Both the position numbers and the translations under genes were made by a program. From Nitrosococcus watsonii C-113 (GTDB taxonomy: Bacteria; Pseudomonadota; Gammaproteobacteria; Nitrosococcales; Nitrosococcaceae), in assembly GCF_000143085.1 (NCBI RefSeq), contig NC_014315.1, forward strand, positions 1,766,001-1,830,000: a DNA stretch of 64,000 nucleotides, read 5' to 3'. Shown piece by piece: positions 56,003 to 64,000 of this stretch; positions within the stretch are counted from its first letter, which is position 1; the number at the start of each line of letters is the position of its first letter. A model generated the notes under the pieces. It ran no database searches. It saw nothing but the letters and a program-made list of their open reading frames with translations, and was not told the DNA's origin.

Positions 56003-56749
56003 TTACCGATAATCCGGGTTAGGATAGTCGAAACGGCAGCTCGCTTCCCATTCAGACCGTTGGTTGCCATGGGCGGGGATACCACCCGCTTCTTTTAACA
56101 GACGCGCCATATGCATCAAGTTCCAGCTCATGAAAGTCGTGTTGCGCTGGGTAAAATCATTTTCCGGCCCGCCTGAGCTTTTGTCCCGGTAGGAAGGGCC
56201 AGGGCCAGCCTCACCTATCCAGCCCGCATCGGCCTGGGGGGGAATAGTATAGCCCAGGTGTTGTAAAGCATAGAGCACTGTCATAGCGCAATGCTTGACG
56301 CCATCTTCATTACCGGTAACGATACAGCCGCCTACCCGGCCATAGTAGAAATATTGGCCTTTCTCATTCAGCTTGCCCGACTCCCCATAAAGCCGCTCGA
56401 TCACGCGACGGCAAACCGAACTTTCCTCACCGAGCCAAATGGGAGTACCGAGCACCAGAATATTAGCAGCCTTTACCTTCTCCCAAAGTTGGGGCCATTC
56501 ATCCCGAGCAAAACCATGCTCGGTCATGTCAGGGTAAACACCGGGCGCCAGATCGTAATCCACTGGACGTAAAATCTCCACAGTAATACCATTGGCTGCC
56601 ATGATGGCCTTGGAAACCTCTAGCAACCCCTCCGTATGGGACAGAGTTCCAGTAGGTTTGAGGGTACAATTAAGAAACAAAGCTCTCAGACCGGAAAAAT
56701 CGAAGCGATGCCCCCTGCAAAGGGACTTTTGCTTTTCATTCAGAACCAT
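56003..56749 (-). CDS. flavodoxin-fold NAD(P)H-dependent FMN reductase-like protein
   Basis: 248 aa. RALFLNCTLKPTGTLSHTEG (about 24-43) is the FMN phosphate loop of the NADPH-dependent FMN reductase/flavodoxin-like family; VLGTPIWLGEESSVCRRVIE (about 98-117) the second flavin-binding block. FMN reduction in stress defence or iron release is the usual role, specific substrate unknown. Monocistronic, long N-terminal leader of about 18 residues. Confidence 0.85.
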   Translation of the reverse strand: MVLNEKQKSLCRGHRFDFSGLRALFLNCTLKPTGTLSHTEGLLEVSKAIMAANGITVEILRPVDYDLAPGVYPDMTEHGFARDEWPQLWEKVKAANILVLGTPIWLGEESSVCRRVIERLYGESGKLNEKGQYFYYGRVGGCIVTGNEDGVKHCAMTVLYALQHLGYTIPPQADAGWIGEAGPGPSYRDKSSGGPENDFTQRNTTFMSWNLMHMARLLKEAGGIPAHGNQRSEWEASCRFDYPNPDYR

Positions 56750-57151
56750 ATCGACTCTCCTTTCCTCTCTCCTATAGATACCCCGACTGCCCCTATTTTA
56801 ATGGTCAAATAATTACAGCACCTGGCGGTGCTGCTTCCATCCTGATGTCCTTCAAATTTCATATATCTCTTGACTTACACATTCTGCATGACAATTAGCT
56901 TTTCAAACGGCTCATAATGTCGGATATAGCATACTTTGGAGGAATAATCATACCCTATGCGCATCTGATTACGCTCAAAGCCAGGCACACTTCGTTGCGG
57001 CCTCAAAAGCACCTTATACTTGTATATAATATTCGAGGGATTCCCCATTGTCGCGGGTATGCTATATCCTTTCTCTAATCTATTGCTATCGCCTATGATT
57101 GCTGCTCAGCCATAAAATAATCATTTAGATACTGAGGAGAGATTAATAACA
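56750..57151. other. 402-bp intergenic region bounded inside by long inverted repeats
   Basis: Contains the element listed at 56922-57069. The remainder (56750-56921 and 57070-57151) shows no coding region. AGGAGAG appears 10 bp before the next gene's ATG. Confidence 0.5.
56922..57069. repeat. 148-bp element bounded by perfect 13-bp inverted repeats
   Basis: GGATATAGCATAC (56922-56934) and GTATGCTATATCC (57057-57069) are perfect inverted copies. The 122 bp between them code for nothing obvious. No target-site duplication is visible in the flanking bases. Could be a small non-autonomous (MITE-like) element, a long-range hairpin or a pair of binding sites. Confidence 0.6.
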
Positions 57152-57661
57152 ATGAACTTATCACTTAAAAGAAAAATTCAATGGTTATCACCGCTCTTAA
57201 TGCTGGGGCTCATAGGGCCGTATTCATCCTCTTATGCCGCTAATAAAATATACTGTTCTATGTACACTGAAACCGCGGTTGCTCAAAATGAGCAAAATAT
57301 TAAAAATAACTGTGGCTATGATGTTATGCCTCGATGGAGTTCTGATGCTGCCCACCATACTGAATGGTGCCTAAATGCCTCAAATAAAGCGGCTAAAAAC
57401 GAAAATACCGCCCGCATAGGCCAATTGGCCAAATGCCCTGGAGTCCAATTTCCCGCCGGCGCCGATAAAGGATGCCATATATATAGCATCGTAGCTATTG
57501 GGCAGAACAAGGCCAATCTTTCTGCCGAGTGTAGCCTATCAGGACCTACCTGGAGTGCCAGCTACACCCATCATTACAGGTGGTGTACCACAGCCTCAAA
57601 AGATCACACTAATGCCCAAATAACAGCGCGGCAGAAAGCATTAGATAAGTGCGCTCAGTGA
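57152..57661 (+). CDS. secreted protein with two copies of a four-Cys domain
   Basis: 169 aa. Signal peptide ends SSYAANK (about residue 31). Cys at 35, 54, 73, 95 and again at 108, 127, 145, 167: spacing 19/19/22 and 19/18/22. Each copy follows C-x2-Y, A-x2-QN-x2-N-x4-C, W-S-x4-HH-x2-WC, AR-x3-L-x-KC. So it is a tandem duplication of an about 60-residue, probably disulfide-bonded domain. I do not recognise it. Function unknown. Confidence 0.75.
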   Translation: MNLSLKRKIQWLSPLLMLGLIGPYSSSYAANKIYCSMYTETAVAQNEQNIKNNCGYDVMPRWSSDAAHHTEWCLNASNKAAKNENTARIGQLAKCPGVQFPAGADKGCHIYSIVAIGQNKANLSAECSLSGPTWSASYTHHYRWCTTASKDHTNAQITARQKALDKCAQ

Positions 57662-57791
57662 TCTGCCCAGAAACAATACGTAGGGATTCCTCGATGCCAG
57701 GCACTAAGCTGCTTCGGGGGGTTCCTGCCTACTTGATTGGCGGATTAAAATAAGTTGCCATGGCTATTATCTTAAGCTACCCTACCCAAGC

Positions 57792-58295
57792 ATGAATAAA
57801 CGGCGGTTTATCGGCTGGTTTTGTCTACTAGCTTATTTTCTGGCTTGGGTAGGAAGCGCTCAGGCCATGCCCCTACTGCTGGCAAGCGTGGGTCATGCCC
57901 ATAAAATATTCTTGACCTACCACGGCGATAAAATCCAGATCGCGCTCCATCATCCAGGTTATATAGACGAACACGAACCTGCCGCCAAGTCCCCTTTGTC
58001 AGCCTACCAGCATGACTTCCTTGATAAGACGCTATTGGCTTTATCCAACCAGGCGGGCCATGACTATTCCGACCATATAATTCACCTGCCATTAGAGCAG
58101 CAGGCAACCATCACAGCCTCTAAAAAATCAGAAAACAACAAAATTACATCGTCTCCTACCTTCCTCTTTCTGGCAACTGCCCCCCCCTTTCCCGCTTTGG
58201 CGGAACTCATGCATCCGCTCTATTTAAGTCAGCCGCCACCGGATAATATCCTCTTAATACCCTTACATATCCGCACCACTGTCCTGCTGAATTAA
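57792..58295 (+). CDS. small His-containing secreted protein heading the czc operon
   Basis: 167 aa. Signal peptide ends GSAQAMP (about residue 25). The body has H-rich patches (SVGHAHKIF, HHPGYIDEHEP, HDYSDHIIH) that could bind divalent metal. It occupies the place of the small Cys-rich protein in the cus operon at the other end. 125 bp before czcC. Family unknown; leader-type protein of HME-RND operons is inferred. Confidence 0.6.
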   Translation: MNKRRFIGWFCLLAYFLAWVGSAQAMPLLLASVGHAHKIFLTYHGDKIQIALHHPGYIDEHEPAAKSPLSAYQHDFLDKTLLALSNQAGHDYSDHIIHLPLEQQATITASKKSENNKITSSPTFLFLATAPPFPALAELMHPLYLSQPPPDNILLIPLHIRTTVLLN

Positions 58296-58419
58296 GTTCC
58301 AAGAGGGTTGCATCCAGTCCTCAACCCTCTTGCAGGGAAACTTTCAATTTCCCTTCCCCTAATCATTATTATTTTGGCGACCTGCCGTATCCTTCATGGG
58401 AAAGGATGGAAAACCGGAT

Positions 58420-59814
58420 ATGCTTTACAAATACTTTTCAATTCTGCTGTTAGTAAGCCTGCTCACATCAGTAGTGGGGTGCCGTGCTTATTCCCCTCCG
58501 GCCGAGAGTTCAAATTCTCTCTCATCAAAGCCGGCGCCGATAACCCACTCCCCACCACAAACCCCATTGATTCGCAAGTTTCAAGAAGCCTCCCTTTCCA
58601 CGCCGGCCAAAAAGGACGAGCCGAAAGGAAACCTTACACTGCGACAAGCGGCGGCTTTGGCCTTGCTCAAAAACCCAACTCTAGCTGCTTTCTCCCAGGA
58701 AATCCGGGTGCAAGAAGCAAGGGTGCTCCAAGCAGGCTTGTTACCTAACCCCCGGCTAAGTGTGCAAGGTTCAAACCTAGGCAATGCCACACTCAAAGGT
58801 CCCGATGGCGCCTCGACTACGGTCCAGCTTAGTCAGCTTATTCTTCTGGGGGGAAAAATCGCGAAACGAATCAAGGCTGCTCAGCTGACCCAAGACTTGG
58901 CTGGCTGGGATTATGAAACCAAACGGGTTAATGTGCTGACCCAAGTGGCTCAATCCTTCATTGCCGTATTAAGCGCACAGAGAAGGCTGGCCCTAGTACA
59001 GCAGCTTGTAAGCCTCGCCCAGCAGGTTGCAACTACAGTTTCCAAGCGGGTCCAGGCCGGTAAAATCTCACCTGTGGAAGAAACCAAGGCTCAGGTAGCG
59101 CTGTCTTCGGTTCACATTCAACTTACCCGTGCCGAGCGGAATCTTACGACCGCCAGGAAACAACTCGCGGCCACCTGGGGAAGTACCACACCCCACTTTC
59201 AGCAAGCGGCTGGCCAGATGGGCGATGTTGCCTCCCTCCCCTCCTTGGAACAATTGACCCAACTGATCAGCCAAAATCCTGATCTTGCCCGCTGGACAAC
59301 CGAAATCGCCCAGCGCCAAGCTTTCATCCATTTAGAAAAAAGCAAAGCCATACCCGATATCACAGTGAACTTCGGCGGAACTGAATATGCCAACACTGGA
59401 GATTATGCCCTCCTAGCCGGCATTTCCATTCCCTTGATGCTGTTTGATCGGAACCAAGGCAGCATCCTGGCGGCAGAGCGCCAACTTACCAAAGCGGAGG
59501 AAGCGCGCCGGGCCGCCCAAGTGCAGGTGGCCACGGCCTTGAGTACTGCCTATCAGCGCCTGGCTGCTGCCCATGCTGAAGCCACGATTCTCAAAACCCA
59601 GATTCTGCCAGGGGCGCAAAACGCCTTCGATGCGGTCAACAAAGGCTTTCGTCTGGGCAAATTCGCTTTTCTGAGCGTTTTGGACGCACAACGCACTCTT
59701 TTTGACTCCAAGTCCCAATATCTACGCGCCCTCACCGATTACCACCAGGCCGCCGCCGAGGTCGAACGGCTCATTGGGGAACCGCTTGAAACAGCCCGCG
59801 CTAAGGGGGAATGA
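58420..59814 (+). CDS. czcC: CzcC-type outer-membrane channel
   Basis: 464 aa from the ATG at 58420 (MLYKYFS); an upstream start at 58396 adds eight residues. Lipobox-like VVGCRAY near residue 21. Two OEP repeats: LTLRQAAALALLKNPTLAAF (about 78-97) and the second from about 280. Forms the outer-membrane exit of a divalent-cation efflux pump. Three bp separate its stop from czcB. Confidence 0.88.
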   Translation: MLYKYFSILLLVSLLTSVVGCRAYSPPAESSNSLSSKPAPITHSPPQTPLIRKFQEASLSTPAKKDEPKGNLTLRQAAALALLKNPTLAAFSQEIRVQEARVLQAGLLPNPRLSVQGSNLGNATLKGPDGASTTVQLSQLILLGGKIAKRIKAAQLTQDLAGWDYETKRVNVLTQVAQSFIAVLSAQRRLALVQQLVSLAQQVATTVSKRVQAGKISPVEETKAQVALSSVHIQLTRAERNLTTARKQLAATWGSTTPHFQQAAGQMGDVASLPSLEQLTQLISQNPDLARWTTEIAQRQAFIHLEKSKAIPDITVNFGGTEYANTGDYALLAGISIPLMLFDRNQGSILAAERQLTKAEEARRAAQVQVATALSTAYQRLAAAHAEATILKTQILPGAQNAFDAVNKGFRLGKFAFLSVLDAQRTLFDSKSQYLRALTDYHQAAAEVERLIGEPLETARAKGE

Positions 59815-59817
59815 AGG

Positions 59818-61026
59818 ATGAAAAACAAAACCCTGCTCACCGTCCTGAGCATCATTGGGATGGGGCTCCTGCTGGGCTGGTTCATTTTGCAAATGAAGCC
59901 CCCCCACGTGAATGAGAAAAGCACCCCTTCCGCTAACCAACAAGCCCAAACTAAGACAAATTCTCCTGAAGAAAAATATATTGCCCTCACGCCCGAGGCT
60001 CAACAAAAGGCGGGCATTCGGGTCAAAGTGGCGGGACCGGTACAAATCAAAACAGTTCTGGAGCTCCCTGGCGAGATACAATTCAATGAAAACCGCGTAG
60101 CCCATGTAGTCCCCCGGGTGGAAGGCGTTATCACCGCGGCTTACAAGCATCTAGGTGCGCCTGTTGAAAAGGGGGAACTCATAGCCGTTTTGGAAAGCCG
60201 GGAATTGGCGGATTTAAAAAGCCAGTACTATACCGCTATTAAGCGACGGGAACTGGCGCAAATCACTTTTGACCGGGAAGCGCGTTTATGGCGGGAGAAG
60301 GTCTCCGCCGAGCAAGACTACTTGGCGGCGAAAACAGCCCTGGCGGAAGCCAATATCGTCGTCACCGCCGCCGCCCAACGTCTCCTTGCTTTAGGACTCA
60401 CCCAGGATGCCTTGGACACCATTCCCCAAGAAAGCCAGTCAAAACTGAGCCGCTATCCCATCCGAGCCCCTTTTGATGGCCGGGTCGTGCGCAAGCACGT
60501 GGTCCGGGGCGAAGCCGTCAAGGCGGACGCCGAACTTTTTATGATTGCCGATTTATCCACGGTCTGGGGAACCATTACCGTCTACACAGAGGATCTCAAC
60601 CAAGTTCATCTGGGCCAGAAAGTCACGGTGAGGTCCGAAGAACTGGGGCTGGAGGCGACCGGCACTATTTCTTATTTGGGGTATCTGATTGACGCCCAAA
60701 CCCGTTCCACCCAGGCTCATGTGGATATTCCCAATCCCGAGGAACGCTGGCGTCCTGGTCTTTTCGTGACAGTGGAAGTGGCGGAAAAGAAAATCCCCGT
60801 CCCGGTAGCGGTCGCCGCCGAAGCCATTCAAACCTACCGGAACCAACCGGTGGTATTCGTCCAACACGGAAATGGTTTTGAAGTACGACCCATTACCCTC
60901 GGGCGCCGCAGCGGAAACGGGCAGTGGATAGAGATGGTAAACGGCCTCTCCGCCGGGGAACGCTATGCCGCCGACAACAGCTTTGTGCTCAAATCCGAGC
61001 TCGGCGAAGCCATGGCCCCCCAGTAA
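59818..61026 (+). CDS. czcB: CzcB-type periplasmic adaptor
   Basis: 402 aa. N-terminal anchor (LLTVLSIIGMGLLLGWFILQ), then the adaptor barrel: LPGEIQFNENRVAHVVPRV (about 83-101), coiled-coil hairpin (about 135-185), lipoyl piece IRAPFDGRVVRKHVVRGEAV (about 218-237). It lacks the HMBD motif of the left-hand CusB, in line with a divalent rather than copper pump. Confidence 0.9.
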   Translation: MKNKTLLTVLSIIGMGLLLGWFILQMKPPHVNEKSTPSANQQAQTKTNSPEEKYIALTPEAQQKAGIRVKVAGPVQIKTVLELPGEIQFNENRVAHVVPRVEGVITAAYKHLGAPVEKGELIAVLESRELADLKSQYYTAIKRRELAQITFDREARLWREKVSAEQDYLAAKTALAEANIVVTAAAQRLLALGLTQDALDTIPQESQSKLSRYPIRAPFDGRVVRKHVVRGEAVKADAELFMIADLSTVWGTITVYTEDLNQVHLGQKVTVRSEELGLEATGTISYLGYLIDAQTRSTQAHVDIPNPEERWRPGLFVTVEVAEKKIPVPVAVAAEAIQTYRNQPVVFVQHGNGFEVRPITLGRRSGNGQWIEMVNGLSAGERYAADNSFVLKSELGEAMAPQ

Positions 61027-61053
61027 TTTCGATTCCTTCATCACTAGAAAATC

Positions 61054-64000
61054 ATGTTTACCCATATTCTGAAATTTGCCGTTCAGCAGCGTTGGTTAGT
61101 GCTATTAGCCACCTTTGGGGTAGCCGTACTAGGGATTTATAATTACCAACGCCTACCCATCGACGCTGTCCCCGATATCACCAATGTGCAAGTTCAGATC
61201 AACACCGAAGCGCCAGGCTACTCGCCCCTCGAGACGGAGCAGCGCATTACTTTTCCCCTTGAGATTACCCTGCAAGGGCTTCCCCGGCTAGAGGAGACCC
61301 GCTCCCTCTCCCGTTATGGACTCTCCCAAGTGACCGTTATTTTTGAGGACGGCACGGATATCTACTTTGCCCGTCAGTTGGTGAATCAACGCATCCAGGA
61401 AGCTAAAGGCAACCTTCCGCCAGGCATCGAGCCTACAATGGGCCCCATCGCCACGGGACTGGGTGAAATTTTTCTCTGGACGGTGGAATCGGAGCCCAGC
61501 GCCCGTAAGCTAGATGGCGCCCCTTATACTCTCACCAACTTAAGGACTATCCAGGATTGGGTGATCAAACCCCAATTGATCACCGTCCCGGGGGTGACCG
61601 AGATCAACAGCCTGGGAGGGTATATTAAGCAATATCATGTCACCCCTTACCCGAAAAAACTTATCGCCTATGGCCTCTCCTTCCAGGATTTACTCACCGC
61701 CCTAGCCCGCAATAATGCCAATGTAGGCGCAGGTTATATTGAGCACTACGGCGAGCAATATCTGATTCGGGCCCCGGGGCAAGTGCAAAATTTGGAGGAA
61801 ATAAGCCATATCATCGTGGGCACCTATCAGGGCGTTCCGGTATATGTCAAGGACGTGGCCGATGTACTGCTTGGAAAAGAATTGCGTACCGGCGCAGCCA
61901 CCCGGGAAGGGGAAGAAACCGTGCTAGGGACCGCCTTCCTGCTCATGGGGGAAAATAGCCGGACGGTGGCCCGTGCAGTCGCGGAGCGGTTAGCGGAAAT
62001 TAACCACACTCTTCCCGAGGGCGTGGAAGCGAAAACCGCCTATGATCGCACCGCTTTGGTCGATAAAACCATTGCCACGGTAAGAAATAACTTGCTGGAG
62101 GGAGCAGCGCTAGTGATGGTCGTGCTTTTTCTCCTTTTGGGAAATTTCCGCGCCGCTTTAATCACCGCCATGGTGATCCCCCTGTCCATGCTGTTCACCA
62201 TCACCGGCATGGACACCGAAAAGGTCAGCGCCAATCTCATGAGCCTGGGGGCGCTGGATTTTGGCATTATTGTGGACGGGGCCGTGGTCATCGTCGAGAA
62301 TAGCATTCGGCATTTGGCGGAAGCACAACAGCGCCGAGGTCATACCCTATCGCTATCAGAACGGTTGGAGGTGGTATTCCATTCCTCCGAGGAAGCCCGC
62401 CGGGCGATTCTCTATGGACAAACCATTATCATGGTTGTATATCTCCCCCTCTTTACCTTAACCGGGGTGGAGGGGAAGATGTTCCATCCCATGGCCTTCA
62501 CGGTTGTGGCCGCCCTGTTCGGGGCTATGGTCCTCTCGGTCACCTTTGTCCCCGCGGCGGTGGCCATTTTCGTCAAGGGGCCTATCGCCGAAAAAGAAAA
62601 TCCCGCCCTGGTGCTAGCCAAAAAAGCTTATCGGCCAGCACTGTATTTTACCCTCAACAACAAAATAGTAGTCATCACCCTCGCGGCGGTAATAGTGATG
62701 CTCAGTGGGCTGCTGACAACCCGCATGGGCGCTGAATTTGTGCCTACCCTAGATGAAGGGGACATGGCGGTACAAGCCATTCGGACTACCGGAACCAGCC
62801 TCTCCCAGTCGGTGGAAATGCAACGTGCGCTGGAGGAAAAGATCATGGCATTTCCCGAGGTAAAAACCGTCGTTGCCCGGATTGGAACCGCGGAAATTGC
62901 CAATGATCCCATGCCTCCCAATGTCGCCGATACCCTGATCATGCTCAAACCGAGGGCGGAATGGCCGGAACCGGAACGCCCAAAAACCGACTTACTCCAG
63001 GCGATGGAAGCCAGCATCACTCAACTTCCCGGTAACAAATACGAGTTTACTCAGCCCATTGAGCTGCGTTTCAATGAGCTTATTTCTGGCGTGCGGGCGG
63101 ATATTGCAGTCAAAGTTTTTGGCGATGATATGGCTACCTTGCTCAACACGGGTGAGCGCATTGCAGCAGTGCTGAAAACCGTCCCTGGAGCGGCGGATGT
63201 TCGGGTGGAACCGATAACGGGTTTGCCCGTGGTTACCGTGCGGATGAAACGGGAAAAGATGGCCCGCTATGGGCTCAATGTGGCTGACGTCCAAGCAGTC
63301 ATTACCGTCGCGCTGGGAGGAAAAACCGCTGCCGGAGGGGACAGTACGGGGATGATCTATGAAGGGGATCGCCATTTTCCCCTGGTGGTTCGCCTTCCCG
63401 AGGACTTGCGTAGTAATCTTGAGACCTTAAAGCGTCTCCCGCTCCCCCTTCCCTCCAAGGGATCGGCATCGCAGCAATTCCCCTTGCAGGGCGCGGCAGG
63501 GGTACCTCTTCGCCCTAGCTATATTCCCCTCAGTACCGTGGCGACTTTGGAAATCACTCCCGGACCCAATCAAATTAGCCGGGAGAATGGCAAACGCCGG
63601 CTGGCTGTCACCACTAATGTCCGCGGCCGCGACCTAGGCTCCTTTGTGGCGGAAGCCCGGAGCAAAATCCAGGCGCAAGTTCAGATCCCCCCAGGCTACT
63701 GGGCCACCTGGGGCGGCCAGTTTGAACAAATGATCACCGCCGCTAAGCGCCTCGAGATTGTCGTCCCCATCGCCCTTCTCCTTATTTTTATCCTCCTCTA
63801 TGGCACCTTTGGCACCCTTAAGGATGGCCTGCTGGTGTTTACCGGCGTCCCCTTCGCCTTGACCGGCGGGATAGTATTGCTTTGGCTGCGGGATATTCCC
63901 CTTTCCATCTCCGCAGGCGTAGGCTTTATCGCTCTTTCCGGCGTGGCGGTGCTCAATGGCTTGGTCATGATCGCCTTTATTAAAAAACTGCGCGAGGAGG
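61054..64000 (+). CDS. czcA: CzcA-type divalent-cation efflux RND permease (partial, 3' end off window)
   Basis: 982 codons are visible from the ATG at 61054; the family is about 1030-1060 residues. The class signature is [16 protein letters not shown] (about 405-420), typical of Zn/Co/Cd/Ni exporters and different from the GAMVDA form of CusA. Also present: [20 protein letters not shown] near the N-terminus and [20 protein letters not shown] toward the end. Exact cation not deducible. 27 bp after czcB. Confidence 0.93.
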   Translation, partial: MFTHILKFAVQQRWLVLLATFGVAVLGIYNYQRLPIDAVPDITNVQVQINTEAPGYSPLETEQRITFPLEITLQGLPRLEETRSLSRYGLSQVTVIFEDGTDIYFARQLVNQRIQEAKGNLPPGIEPTMGPIATGLGEIFLWTVESEPSARKLDGAPYTLTNLRTIQDWVIKPQLITVPGVTEINSLGGYIKQYHVTPYPKKLIAYGLSFQDLLTALARNNANVGAGYIEHYGEQYLIRAPGQVQNLEEISHIIVGTYQGVPVYVKDVADVLLGKELRTGAATREGEETVLGTAFLLMGENSRTVARAVAERLAEINHTLPEGVEAKTAYDRTALVDKTIATVRNNLLEGAALVMVVLFLLLGNFRAALITAMVIPLSMLFTITGMDTEKVSANLMSLGALDFGIIVDGAVVIVENSIRHLAEAQQRRGHTLSLSERLEVVFHSSEEARRAILYGQTIIMVVYLPLFTLTGVEGKMFHPMAFTVVAALFGAMVLSVTFVPAAVAIFVKGPIAEKENPALVLAKKAYRPALYFTLNNKIVVITLAAVIVMLSGLLTTRMGAEFVPTLDEGDMAVQAIRTTGTSLSQSVEMQRALEEKIMAFPEVKTVVARIGTAEIANDPMPPNVADTLIMLKPRAEWPEPERPKTDLLQAMEASITQLPGNKYEFTQPIELRFNELISGVRADIAVKVFGDDMATLLNTGERIAAVLKTVPGAADVRVEPITGLPVVTVRMKREKMARYGLNVADVQAVITVALGGKTAAGGDSTGMIYEGDRHFPLVVRLPEDLRSNLETLKRLPLPLPSKGSASQQFPLQGAAGVPLRPSYIPLSTVATLEITPGPNQISRENGKRRLAVTTNVRGRDLGSFVAEARSKIQAQVQIPPGYWATWGGQFEQMITAAKRLEIVVPIALLLIFILLYGTFGTLKDGLLVFTGVPFALTGGIVLLWLRDIPLSISAGVGFIALSGVAVLNGLVMIAFIKKLREE

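Noticed and set aside
1-64000. CRISPR arrays, tRNA/rRNA genes, intact insertion sequences and prophage genes
   Set aside because: None seen on reading. I found no regularly spaced direct repeats, no cloverleaf with conserved T-loop and no transposase or phage structural protein. A tRNA scan and IS search would be needed to exclude them fully.

Overview
The window reads as chromosomal DNA of a gammaproteobacterium. The protein content (an NhaD-type Na+/H+ antiporter, heavy-metal RND pumps, NnrS, PEP synthase, conserved small membrane proteins) and moderate GC are reminiscent of Nitrosococcus/Chromatiales. No rRNA gene or amoCAB is present to settle this, so the assignment is inference. I saw no tRNA, rRNA, CRISPR array, prophage or intact IS element on reading.

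Layout. 1-6.2 kb (minus strand): a copper/silver-type HME-RND operon cusCBA, with cusA running off the left edge, plus a small Cys-rich secreted protein upstream. 6.3-9.8 kb: a remnant of a polysaccharide locus (broken export lipoprotein, intact WcaI-like glycosyltransferase, intact gmd) and a decayed vapBC pair. 9.98-16.7 kb: M61 peptidase, nhaD, aroG and a ZnuD-like zinc TonB receptor directly behind a near-perfect Zur palindrome. 16.9-21 kb: a roadblock protein, a phnD-like scrap, and a partly decayed nitric-oxide/denitrification-type cluster (nnrS, MIP18-family protein, DUF2249 scrap, frameshifted FmdE-family gene, CopD-like protein). 21.7-26.6 kb: small conserved protein, YncE-like propeller, an unknown/deacetylase/acetyltransferase operon and several gene scraps. 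26.7-30.7 kb: a redox-detoxification block (DUF5996, glutathionyl-hydroquinone reductase, pirin) divergent from a LysR regulator.

30.9-36.7 kb: a type III restriction-modification locus. Its res gene has two out-of-frame internal deletions. Two orphan antitoxin copies sit between res and mod. The mod gene is open, but it has swallowed a truncated S23/IVS-type four-helix-bundle gene flanked by inverted AGTG-rich mini-repeats, read through in another frame, and the same mini-repeat occurs at three further in-frame places in mod. I consider this the most interesting structure in the window.

36.8-45.5 kb: a giant M1-M28-PDZ peptidase with a TolB-like partner, a second YncE-like propeller, a CynX-family MFS transporter and a lipid kinase. 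45.8-52.9 kb: a run of small envelope and stress proteins (DUF883, YqjE-like, YqjK-like, Pmp3, DUF4112, PGPGW-like, amphi-Trp) around ppsA, ending with an AI-2E transporter fused to an SRPBCC domain. 53-57.7 kb: poorly known secreted and membrane proteins, including two with clear internal repeats. 57.8-64 kb: a divalent-cation-type czcCBA operon, with czcA running off the right edge.

Taken together, the window combines metal homeostasis (Cu/Ag export, divalent export, Zn uptake), envelope and redox stress functions, and many genes in visible decay. Frameshifts and internal deletions were read directly from adjacent frames. Statements about what an intact homologue looks like are from general family knowledge and were not checked by alignment.
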